Source of the DNA: CAYPIE01 sp964410665 | GTDB taxonomy: Bacteria; Planctomycetota; Planctomycetia; Gemmatales; Gemmataceae | DNA length: 64,000 nt | Reading direction: 5' to 3' | Assembly (NCBI GenBank): GCA_964410665.1 | Contig: CAYPIE010000022.1 | Coordinates: forward strand, 1 to 64,000 | In this document: positions 51,589 to 59,600 of the stretch, one piece after another | Layout: the number at the start of each line of letters is the position of its first letter | Numbering within the stretch: position 1 is the first letter of the stretch | The notes under the pieces: generated by a model | Seen by the model: the letters and a program-made list of their open reading frames with translations, nothing else | Told to the model about the DNA's origin: nothing | Database searches by the model: none | Position numbers and translations under genes: made by a program

Positions 51589-52989
51589 ATGCGATTTTCT
51601 CCATTCGTGCTCAGTTTCTCCGTCATTCTCGTAGCGGCCCCGCTGTTCGCCGCCGAACTGCCCCGACTCAAGGTCAGCGACAACCGGCGATTCCTGGTAA
51701 CCGAGGACGGCAAGCCATTCTTCTATCTGGGGGACACAGCTTGGGAGCTGTTTCACCGGCTCGACCGCAACCAGGCGACCAAGTATCTCGAAGACCGGGC
51801 TGCCAAAGGGTTTACCGTCATCCAGGCGGTCGTTCTGGCTGAGCTCGACGGGTTGCATGAGCCGAATCCATATGGGCATACGCCGCTGAAACAGGATGAC
51901 CCAACCAGTCCCAACGAAAAGTACTTCGAACATGTTGATTGGATTGTGGCCAAGGCCAACGCATTGGGATTAACGATCGGCATGTTGCCTACCTGGGGCG
52001 ATAAGTGGAACAAGAAGTGGGGTGTGGGCCCAGAGATCTTCACTCCTGAGAACGCCAAGGAGTATGGACGCTGGCTGGGTGAACGCTACAAGGACCGTGG
52101 CATCATCTGGATTCTTGGTGGCGACCGGCCCGTCGAAACCGACCAGCATCGCGCCATCATCACGGCTATGGCCATGGGCATCCGCAACGGCGACCGAGGC
52201 CGCCACCTCATGACCTTCCACACCTGGGGCGGGCACGGCTCGGCTGAGTTCTTTCATCACGAACCCTGGCTTGACTTCAACATGCGGCAAAACGGCCACC
52301 GCAACACCTACAACGGTCGCTACAACCAGACTCTGGTCGACTACCAACGTAAACCGACCAAGCCGGTCATCGACGGAGAGCCAATTTATGAAGGCATTCC
52401 AATCGATTTCAAAACGGATCAGAATGGCTACTCAATGGCCACGGATGTGCGGCGGGCGTTGTACTGGGACCTCTTTCATGGTGCCTTCGGCCACACTTAT
52501 GGCCATAACTCCGTATGGCAGATGGTCGATCCTCAGAAGAAACCCGTCATCAGCCCACTGATGCACTGGGAATCCGCCCTCAACCAGCCCGGCGCGGGGC
52601 AGATGCAGTACGGCCGCTACCTCATCGAATCTCGACCATTTCTAAGTCGTATCCCGGATGACTCGGTCATCGTGCCGGACAAGCAAGCCACGGCCGTTCC
52701 GGGCGTGGGCCGGGCCCGCTTCGTGGCCACGAGAGACCGCGACGGCCGCTATGCCATGATCTATGCCCCGGTAGGACGAGCGTTCCGGGTGAACCTCGAC
52801 AAGCTTTCCGGCAAGCAACTAATCGCCTGGTGGTTCAACCCTCGAACCGGTGGAAACACCCTGATCGGCACCTTCCCGCGTCAGGGCACGCGGAGCTTCT
52901 CGCCACCCGACTCCGGAGAACTGCTCGACTGGATCCTGGTGCTCGATGATGCCGCGGCCAAGTTCCCTCCCCCAGGGCAACGGAACTGA
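51589..52989 (+). CDS. Secreted GH140-like glycoside hydrolase (DUF4038)
   Basis: The start at 51589 follows GAGG and gives a signal peptide (MRFSPFVLSFSVILVAAPLF). The 466-residue protein has the DUF4038 barrel: FLVTEDGKPFFYLGDTAWEL near residue 40, RGIIWILGGDRPVETDQH near 170 with the acid-type Asp, and KPVIDGEPIYEGIP near 262 with the nucleophile-type Glu. A C-terminal beta domain called putative collagen-binding follows (YAMIYAPVGRAFRVNL to end). GH140 enzymes cleave apiose-containing or related side chains of plant polysaccharide. It is divergent from the PVC cytochrome gene and probably part of the same polysaccharide-use locus. Confidence 0.9.
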   Translation: MRFSPFVLSFSVILVAAPLFAAELPRLKVSDNRRFLVTEDGKPFFYLGDTAWELFHRLDRNQATKYLEDRAAKGFTVIQAVVLAELDGLHEPNPYGHTPLKQDDPTSPNEKYFEHVDWIVAKANALGLTIGMLPTWGDKWNKKWGVGPEIFTPENAKEYGRWLGERYKDRGIIWILGGDRPVETDQHRAIITAMAMGIRNGDRGRHLMTFHTWGGHGSAEFFHHEPWLDFNMRQNGHRNTYNGRYNQTLVDYQRKPTKPVIDGEPIYEGIPIDFKTDQNGYSMATDVRRALYWDLFHGAFGHTYGHNSVWQMVDPQKKPVISPLMHWESALNQPGAGQMQYGRYLIESRPFLSRIPDDSVIVPDKQATAVPGVGRARFVATRDRDGRYAMIYAPVGRAFRVNLDKLSGKQLIAWWFNPRTGGNTLIGTFPRQGTRSFSPPDSGELLDWILVLDDAAAKFPPPGQRN

Positions 52990-53293
52990 TCGTAGCAGGT
53001 TACCACTTCTTGGTGACGAAGGACCCGATTGAGCACACGAATGCCAACGGGTTCGCCTATTGGAGTCGAGTCGATTCTTGATCCCAAGTTGGATCGCCGC
53101 CTTGGCATCACCCATTCAACGCTTGTCTCCGGCGGATACCCCGCACAATTCACACGATGCCCATGCCTTTGCGAGCGGTCGATCGGTCAATTTCATTTGC
53201 GGCCAGCCAGGTTCCGTCCCTACAATCGTGGCACGTTGTGGCTGGGCTGGACCCGGTCATCCGCATAGACCACGATTCTATCTGAGGTGTTCG
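52990..53293. other. Intergenic region, nothing recognised
   Basis: The plus-strand frame of the DUF1080 gene is open back to 53060, but the upstream part is not signal-peptide-like and has no family resemblance. No hairpin or promoter stands out. Confidence 0.4.
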
Positions 53294-54301
53294 ATGTATC
53301 GGATGATGATTGCCGTGCTAGTGGCGATGGGCTGCGCTCCATTGCCAGGGAATGCCCAAGAGAAAAAGACCATTGTCGATCCAGCCGAAGCCGGGATCGA
53401 GGCCAAGCTGCAGGGCGAATATGTGGGTAGCTATCGTGATGAGCTTGAGCTGGCCCTCGGCGCCCAAGTGATTGCCCTCGGTAATGGCCAGTATCAGCTA
53501 CACTTTTATCCCGGGGGCTTACCTGGAGCCGGCTGGAGCGGTTCGAACAAGCTATCGACCAAAGGGAAGCTTCAGGGCGATAAAATCGTGTTTGGTGGGG
53601 AGCCGGATGATGGGACGGGTTACTCCGGGGAAATCGCCGATGGTCAGCTGCGGGCCAGCACGGACGCTGGGGGCAAGGCAACCCTGAAGCGAACCGAGCG
53701 CAAGAGCCCTACCCTGGGAGCCAAACCGCCCGAGGGGGCTGTGATTCTATTCGACGGCAGTACGGCTGAGAAGTGGATCAACGGTAAGCTGGTGGAAGTG
53801 GGTGGCGAGAAGTACTTGGATGTCGGCGTCAAGAGCCGGCCCAAGTTTGACGACTTTACGCTGCACCTGGAGTTCCGCTTGCCGTTCATGCCCAGCGCGC
53901 GCGGACAGGGACGGGCCAACAGCGGTTGCTATCTGCAGCACCGCTACGAGTGCCAAATCCTAGACAGCTTCGGCCTGGAAGGCTTGGACAACGAGTGCGG
54001 CGGCTTCTACAAGCAATACCGCCCGAACGTGAATATGTGCCTACCGCCGTTGGCTTGGCAGACCTATGACATCGACTTTACCGCTGCCAAATATGACAAC
54101 TCGCGTAACAAGACCGCTCCGGCCCGGGCCACCGTCAAGCACAACGGCGTGGTGATCCACGACGATGTGGTCCTGAAGACCGCCACTCCCGGGGGCATTG
54201 AGGAGGGGCCCGAGCCCGCCCCCATCTTCCTACAAAACCACGGCAACCCGATCGTGTTCCGCAACATCTGGGTCGTCGCGAAGGATGTCGAGAGGAATTA
54301 G
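53294..54301 (+). CDS. Secreted DUF1080 (3-keto-disaccharide hydrolase family) protein
   Basis: ATG 53294 is preceded by GAGG and gives a signal peptide (MYRMMIAVLVAMGCAPLPGN). The 335-residue protein has an N-terminal beta domain (about 25-145: LQGEYVGSYRDELELALGAQ, DGTGYSGEIADGQL) seen before DUF1080 in planctomycetes. The DUF1080 sandwich follows (about 150-335: AVILFDGSTAEKWING, FTLHLEFRLPF, ANSGCYLQHRYECQILDSFG, PIFLQNHGNPIVFRNIWV). The Gln-Asn-His-Gly box near the end is typical. It would bind or hydrolyse oxidised disaccharides in the periplasm or outside the cell. Confidence 0.9.
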   Translation: MYRMMIAVLVAMGCAPLPGNAQEKKTIVDPAEAGIEAKLQGEYVGSYRDELELALGAQVIALGNGQYQLHFYPGGLPGAGWSGSNKLSTKGKLQGDKIVFGGEPDDGTGYSGEIADGQLRASTDAGGKATLKRTERKSPTLGAKPPEGAVILFDGSTAEKWINGKLVEVGGEKYLDVGVKSRPKFDDFTLHLEFRLPFMPSARGQGRANSGCYLQHRYECQILDSFGLEGLDNECGGFYKQYRPNVNMCLPPLAWQTYDIDFTAAKYDNSRNKTAPARATVKHNGVVIHDDVVLKTATPGGIEEGPEPAPIFLQNHGNPIVFRNIWVVAKDVERN

Positions 54302-54320
54302 GCTCGCGGCCGCAATTCAA

Positions 54321-54347
54321 CACGGACAGGGGTCCATCCCTGTCCGT
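54321..54347. terminator. Bidirectional terminator hairpin
   Basis: A perfect 11-bp stem (CACGGACAGGG / CCCTGTCCGTG) with a 6-nt loop sits between the convergent stops of the DUF1080 gene (54301) and the BamA gene (54362). There is no T-run. Confidence 0.6.
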
Positions 54348-54361
54348 GCGGCGTGCCCAGC

Positions 54362-56701
54362 TCAGTTGAAAAAGCCGAGCCAGAAGCTGAAGATTTGCTC
54401 GCGGTCGTTGGGGCCCTCGACGATCGGGAAGCCAAAGTCGAGCGCGATCGGCGCCGGTCCTAGCATCGGCACTTGGATGCGTAAGCCAACCCCGGCGGAC
54501 ACCCGGTAGTCATTGATCTCCACACCACTTTCCACCGCTCCCGAGTCCACAAAGCCGACCAAGAACAGTCGGTCACTGGCCGTGACCGGGATCTGATATT
54601 CAATGCTGTTGAGAAAGGCGAAGGTACCACCGATGTTGAGTCCGTTTTCAAACGGGCCAACCCCTCGGAATTCGAAGCCGCGTAAGCTCTGGAAACCACC
54701 CGCGTACAGGCGTTCATAGACCGGCGCGTTGCTGCCTGTGAAGGAGGTTTGGGTGCGGAAGGAAAGCACATGCTTGCCCGAGCCGTCGAGCCGCTCAAAG
54801 GTGGTGACAAAGCGGGAATACTCGAAAATCCCAATCGGGAAGTCATTGTCACCGACGACCTGCTCAAAGCTTGCCTCAAACAGGTCGCCCGCGGTCGGCC
54901 GTAAGAAGGAGTTGCGTCGATCACGCGTAATGCCGAAGCGCATGCCCAACAGAAAATCTTGGCCCGCATCGTCAGAGATGGCTGGGGTCGCATTAAAGGG
55001 AATATCAAAGACATCGATCCCCTCGATCCGAGTCGTCAGGTTGGCCGACCAAAACGGACTAAACTGACGCCCCAAGGTAATGCGGCCACCATAGCGGTTT
55101 TCGTTGTATTCGGGGAATCCGCGGGTAAAGAAGTAGACACTGTTGGCAAGGCTATACGGGCTATCAAACAGGGAGGGCTCACGGAAGCTGGCCGTGTAGC
55201 GCTGAAATACCGTTCCCGGAACGGCCTCAAGGCGGAACTCCTGGCCGCCCCCACGAAATGCCCGTCCCGCCAAGATATCCTCAAAGCTCGTGGGCACGTT
55301 AAATAGGTCGAAGTTCCGTTCATTGACGATGATACTCCCCGACAGCCCCGCATCGGAGTTGACCCCCGCACCGATCAGAAAGCTCCCGGTCGGCTGTTCT
55401 TCCACTTGCACCAACAGATCCTTAAACGGGCTATCCGATTCGGGATCTAACACCGAGATGGTCGGGCGCACGCCCATGGCCGGATCGACTTGAAATAAGC
55501 CGAGTCGAGCCAGGTTTTGCTCACCCACGGCAATGTCGGGGAAGCTGAGAATCTGTCCCGGCAGGAGAGGAATCTGCCGACGAATGACATTGTCTTTCGT
55601 TACCGTATTGCCGGTGATGATGACCCGACCCACCCGTGCCGGCGGACGTTCCACCACCTCATAGTGAACGAAGACTTCACCGGGAACCTTGTCGTTGAGA
55701 AAGATGTTCTCTCGAACGGCCGCTTGGCGGCCCCGTAAGCCATAGTAGTCGCGAATGCGGGAGAGATCGGCTTGGACCAACGATCGGTCGTAGTACTGCC
55801 CAGCCCGGGCTTGCACGTGGGCCATGAGCTCCGCTTCGCCGTACGCCTTGTTTCCATCCAGCTGGACCCGGCGGATTTGGTAGCGAATGCCCTCATCGAT
55901 GTGATAGACAATGCGCACCCGACTATGGTCATCCGACCACTGCACTTCGCGATCGATGTCGATGTCATGGAAGCCCAAGGCCCGATAGTATTCTTCCAGG
56001 CGACGGATATCGTATTCGATCTGGTCGGGAGCGTACTCACCACCGAGCAGCCCAAGGAACGCCTTCGAGGCGGTGATCTGCGTACGTAGTCGCCCTGAAG
56101 CAATCTCTTGATTGCCGACAAAGTCGATGCCACTGACGCGAACCTTGGGCCCCTCCAGGATGTCAAATAACACACGGCGGTCCGCGAGTTTGCGACCTTC
56201 ACGAAGTTCGACCTGGGCCCAAAGCCAACCTTCCTCATGGTATTTTCGCAAGATCGCTTGTCGGGCGCGTTCATTGGCCATCGGGTTGAGAGGCATGCCA
56301 CGACGGAGCCCGGTGAGTTTATCGAGCTCTTCAAAGCTCTGATTCTCGGCACCCCGATAGACGATCTCTTGGACCGTGTTGGGAACCTCATCGACCAAGA
56401 CACTCACGATCACCTGATCGTTGTCCGTTAGCTCCGTGTAAATTTTCACATTCCGAAACCAACCCGTACTCATCAAGCGTTGCACATCTTCTTGGGCAGT
56501 TGCCTGGGAGTAGGCCTGGCCCACTCGAAGCTGCATTCGATTGAGAATATGGGCGGTCGATTGGAACCGATGGTTCTCGGGCTTAATCGCGGCGATGATC
56601 TTGCCTGTGGGCGGCAACTCCGCATGGGTGGCGGAACCCTCCAGCAGACAGAGCAGGAGGGCCAGTCCCCAGCCGGTGAGCACACGGCAATCACGATGCA
56701 T
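54362..56701 (-). CDS. bamA: Outer membrane assembly factor BamA
   Basis: The 779-residue protein has a signal peptide (to about 27, ATHAELP). POTRA repeats run to about 425 (for example QLRVGQAYSQATAQEDVQRL; GIDFVGNQEIASGRLRTQIT; YQIRRVQLDGNKAYGEAELM; VGRVIITGNTVTKDNVIRRQ). The Omp85 beta barrel follows (about 460-779), with the substrate-pore motif FQSLRGFEFRGVGPFENG near 685. It ends WLGFFN, with aromatic residues near the terminus as expected for a barrel. BamA inserts beta-barrel proteins into the outer membrane, so this organism has a true outer membrane. Confidence 0.92.
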   Translation of the reverse strand: MHRDCRVLTGWGLALLLCLLEGSATHAELPPTGKIIAAIKPENHRFQSTAHILNRMQLRVGQAYSQATAQEDVQRLMSTGWFRNVKIYTELTDNDQVIVSVLVDEVPNTVQEIVYRGAENQSFEELDKLTGLRRGMPLNPMANERARQAILRKYHEEGWLWAQVELREGRKLADRRVLFDILEGPKVRVSGIDFVGNQEIASGRLRTQITASKAFLGLLGGEYAPDQIEYDIRRLEEYYRALGFHDIDIDREVQWSDDHSRVRIVYHIDEGIRYQIRRVQLDGNKAYGEAELMAHVQARAGQYYDRSLVQADLSRIRDYYGLRGRQAAVRENIFLNDKVPGEVFVHYEVVERPPARVGRVIITGNTVTKDNVIRRQIPLLPGQILSFPDIAVGEQNLARLGLFQVDPAMGVRPTISVLDPESDSPFKDLLVQVEEQPTGSFLIGAGVNSDAGLSGSIIVNERNFDLFNVPTSFEDILAGRAFRGGGQEFRLEAVPGTVFQRYTASFREPSLFDSPYSLANSVYFFTRGFPEYNENRYGGRITLGRQFSPFWSANLTTRIEGIDVFDIPFNATPAISDDAGQDFLLGMRFGITRDRRNSFLRPTAGDLFEASFEQVVGDNDFPIGIFEYSRFVTTFERLDGSGKHVLSFRTQTSFTGSNAPVYERLYAGGFQSLRGFEFRGVGPFENGLNIGGTFAFLNSIEYQIPVTASDRLFLVGFVDSGAVESGVEINDYRVSAGVGLRIQVPMLGPAPIALDFGFPIVEGPNDREQIFSFWLGFFN

Positions 56702-57094
56702 CGCAGGTCCCCCACAGCTCGAGCCAATTCAAGAGCGACAGGCGGATAGGCCGATTGGCAGAATCTGTCAAGTCAGCTTCAAGAAGGTGGGTCTTGCACC
56801 AGAGCAGCACCGCTGGCTGTACTGGAATCTGTTCCCAGGGGTGTTATACTAAGAACGAACTGCTGGTAGCGTGGGAAACGGTGGGCCGATGCCATCCCGG
56901 TCGAAGGAACCCATAAATTTCTGTTCTGATCCGAAGATTGGCCCTCTTGTGTCCTATATTAGGAGCGGACTGGTGAGGACTTCGGGAAGACGCGGCAATC
57001 TGTGGAATATTGTTGGACGCGCTGACGTCGGGTCGGCGAACTCACCTGAGCAAAACAGAACAACTGCGACCCGCCCACTGATAGGAATTGACAC
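56702..57094. other. Divergent intergenic region
   Basis: This lies between bamA and the FAD oxidoreductase gene. A short plus-strand frame (56871-57098) is not protein-like. No clear promoter pair or dyad was found. Confidence 0.4.
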
Positions 57095-58279
57095 ATGAAA
57101 CAGCGAGCAGATGTTGTTGTCGTGGGAGCGGGGATTCTTGGCCTCGCTGCGGCTCTGGGGGCAGCCCGTCGCGGACTCAAGGTGGTGCTGCTGGAGCGGG
57201 ATCGGTTGGCGCAGGGCGCTTCCGTACGCAATTTTGGCATGGTCTGGCCAATTGGTCAGTCGGCTGGGGAGCTCCACGATCGCGCGTTGAAATCGCGCCA
57301 AATTTGGCTGGAATTGGCCGCGAAGGCCGGCATCTGGCATGAACAATGTGGCTCGCTGCATTTGGCCTATGCCGCCGATGAATGGACCGTGTTGCAAGAG
57401 TTTGCCGCCTTCGCTCCTGAGCAAGGTTATCACGTCCATCTGTACACGCCAGCGCAACTCGCACAACGCTACCCCATGGTGAAAGTCGACGGACTGCGAG
57501 GAGGCTTGTGGAGTCCGACAGAATTGTGTGTCGATCCACGACAAGCCATTGCCCGATTACCAGAATATATGGCCGAACATTTTGGTATTGACTGCTACTT
57601 TGATCGCACAGTACAACGGATCGATATGCCTTATGTTCAAACTTCCGATGGACAGCTCTGGCAGGCCGAGCATGTCGTCGTCGCGAGTGGGACCGATTTT
57701 CAGACCCTGTTTCCCGAGGTGTTTCTCAACTCGGGGATTCGCCGCTGTAAGCTGCAAATGATGCGGACGCTGCCTCAGCCTGGCGGTTGGCGGATGAATG
57801 TCATGATCGCCGGGGGATTGACCCTCTGCCACTATCCCGCTTTCCTGCTCTGCCCAAGTCTGGAAAATTTACGTGTTCGCATCCACCAGGAAATGCCCGA
57901 TTATGTCCGCTATGGCATTCATGTTATGGCGGCCCAGAATCATCATGGCGAGGTGGTCATCGGTGACTCACATGAATACGATCATGATATCTCGCCCTTT
58001 GACAAACCCGAGATCGATCAACTCATCCTGAGTTACCTTCAGCAGATGATCGATCTGCCCACCTGGCAGATGGGCCAACGCTGGCATGGCATTTATGCGA
58101 AACACCCCACGAAACCGTTGTTTACCGCGGAACCCCAGCCACGTGTCCACATCGTGACGGCTCCAGGCGGTGCGGGAATGACCATGGCCTTTGGTTGGCT
58201 GGACGATCTCTGGGACACCTGGCTTAACCCAGCCCCGTTGGCCGAGGAGGTGCGGCAAGCGGTGTGGTTAGCTCAATGA
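57095..58279 (+). CDS. TIGR03364-type FAD-dependent oxidoreductase
   Basis: The 394-residue DAO-family flavoprotein starts MKQRADVVVVGAGILGLAAA, the FAD-binding GxGxxG. LLERDRLAQGASVRNFGMVW follows, then VVASGTDFQTLFPE and a C-terminal IVTAPGGAGMTMAFGWLDDL. The RNFGM(V/I)WPIGQ stretch and length fit the TIGR03364 group, which is often found with phosphonate or aminophosphonate degradation genes. It would oxidise a C-N bond, producing an aldehyde or keto product and peroxide. No phn genes are near. It is followed 10 bp later by the CinA-type gene, so it may form an operon with it. Confidence 0.85.
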   Translation: MKQRADVVVVGAGILGLAAALGAARRGLKVVLLERDRLAQGASVRNFGMVWPIGQSAGELHDRALKSRQIWLELAAKAGIWHEQCGSLHLAYAADEWTVLQEFAAFAPEQGYHVHLYTPAQLAQRYPMVKVDGLRGGLWSPTELCVDPRQAIARLPEYMAEHFGIDCYFDRTVQRIDMPYVQTSDGQLWQAEHVVVASGTDFQTLFPEVFLNSGIRRCKLQMMRTLPQPGGWRMNVMIAGGLTLCHYPAFLLCPSLENLRVRIHQEMPDYVRYGIHVMAAQNHHGEVVIGDSHEYDHDISPFDKPEIDQLILSYLQQMIDLPTWQMGQRWHGIYAKHPTKPLFTAEPQPRVHIVTAPGGAGMTMAFGWLDDLWDTWLNPAPLAEEVRQAVWLAQ

Positions 58280-58289
58280 AGATAATCTC

Positions 58290-59528
58290 TTGAAAGCAGA
58301 ACTTGTCTCGATCGGGACCGAACTCACCAGCGGCCGAAGCCTGGACACCAACGCACAGTGGCTCAGCCGGCAGCTTGCCGAGATCGGCATCCCTGTGGCT
58401 TACCACACCACCGTGGCAGATGACCTTGCGGACAAGGTGGAGGTATTCAAAACCGCTACCCAGCGAGCCGCTCTCGTCATTAGCACCGGTGGCTTAGGGC
58501 CGACGCAGGACGATCTGACCCGCGAGGTACTCGCCCAAGTCGCAGGCGTCGAGCTGATCGAAGATGCGGCCACTCTCGAACACGTGCGTGCAATGTTTGC
58601 CCAACGGGGTCGAAGCATGCCCGAACGAAATCGCGTTCAGGCCTTGTTCCCGCGCGGCGCGGAGATTGTCGCCAATCCGGCCGGCACCGCCCCAGGAATC
58701 TGGCTGCATATCGGTAATGCCTTGGTGGTTGCTCTGCCCGGCGTCCCCAGCGAAATGCATCGCATGTTTACCGAGACGGTTGGCCCACGACTCGTCGCGT
58801 TGGGAATCGGCGCGGGCGTGCTCATCGAACGGAAACTCAATGCCTTTGGTGCCGGCGAATCGACGATCGAGGAAGCGCTGGGTGAATTAACCGCTCGCGG
58901 TCACGACCCTGAGGTGGGCATCACCGCGAGCGACGCCACCATCTCTCTTCGCATTCTCGCGCACGCACCCACTCGCGCTGCGGCGGAGGCGAAGGCCGCG
59001 CCCGTCGAGGAGATGATCCGCCAACGCCTCGGATCGCTCATCTTCGGGACCGGCGACGAAACACTTCCGCAAGTTATCATCCGTCAACTCAACAATAAAC
59101 GCCGTACCTTGGCGGTTGCCGAGGGTGTGACTGGAGGCCTGTTAGCCGCTCGTCTTACCGAAGTACCGGGTGCCAGCGGCTGGTTCCGTGGCGGTTTGGT
59201 AGCTTACGCCAATGAAGTCAAGCGGTTGCAATTGGGTGTCCCCGAGGAGTTGCTCGAGGAAGAAGGAGCGGTGAGTCGTGCTGTTGCCGAGGCAATGGCA
59301 CGGGGCTGTCGGACCTTGTTTGCTACCGACCTGGCCCTGAGCACCGTGGGCATTGCCGGGCCCGATCCTCTGAGTGCGGAGCAACCCGTGGGCGTGGTGC
59401 ACGTCGCCTTGGCCCATGCCCACGGTTGTGTTCGCGAGACGTTCAATTGGTCAGGCAATCGTCAACAGGTGCAGAATCGAGCCTGCAAACTCGCCCTCAA
59501 TCTCGTCCGCTTACACCTCAACGACTGA
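58290..59528 (+). CDS. cinA: CinA-family protein with degenerate amidohydrolase domain
   Basis: It starts at TTG 58290 (MKAELVSIGTELTSGRSLDT), the exact family N-terminus; a TTG start is unusual. The 412-residue protein has the N-terminal COG1058/MoCF-like domain (STGGLGPTQDDLTREVLA; NPAGTAPGIWL; LPGVPSEMHRMF), which hydrolyses ADP-ribose or NAD-related pyrophosphates. The C-terminal PncC domain follows (about 255-412). In PncC the nucleophile is the Ser of AESCTGG; here the loop reads VAEGVTGG, so the Ser is Gly. The Tyr and Lys of the triad (VAYANEVKRLQLGV) are kept. The nicotinamide-nucleotide amidase is therefore probably inactive while the first domain looks intact. Confidence 0.9.
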   Translation: MKAELVSIGTELTSGRSLDTNAQWLSRQLAEIGIPVAYHTTVADDLADKVEVFKTATQRAALVISTGGLGPTQDDLTREVLAQVAGVELIEDAATLEHVRAMFAQRGRSMPERNRVQALFPRGAEIVANPAGTAPGIWLHIGNALVVALPGVPSEMHRMFTETVGPRLVALGIGAGVLIERKLNAFGAGESTIEEALGELTARGHDPEVGITASDATISLRILAHAPTRAAAEAKAAPVEEMIRQRLGSLIFGTGDETLPQVIIRQLNNKRRTLAVAEGVTGGLLAARLTEVPGASGWFRGGLVAYANEVKRLQLGVPEELLEEEGAVSRAVAEAMARGCRTLFATDLALSTVGIAGPDPLSAEQPVGVVHVALAHAHGCVRETFNWSGNRQQVQNRACKLALNLVRLHLND

Positions 59529-59600
59529 GCTCTCTACCCGTTCGTCTCACCCGTTCGCCCGGGATTGCCTACACGCGATCCTCCCTCAGTCCACGAACCC

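Noticed and set aside
56871..57098. 75-codon plus-strand frame before the FAD oxidoreductase
   Set aside because: No family or ribosome-binding site; it overlaps the real start and has an unstructured composition.
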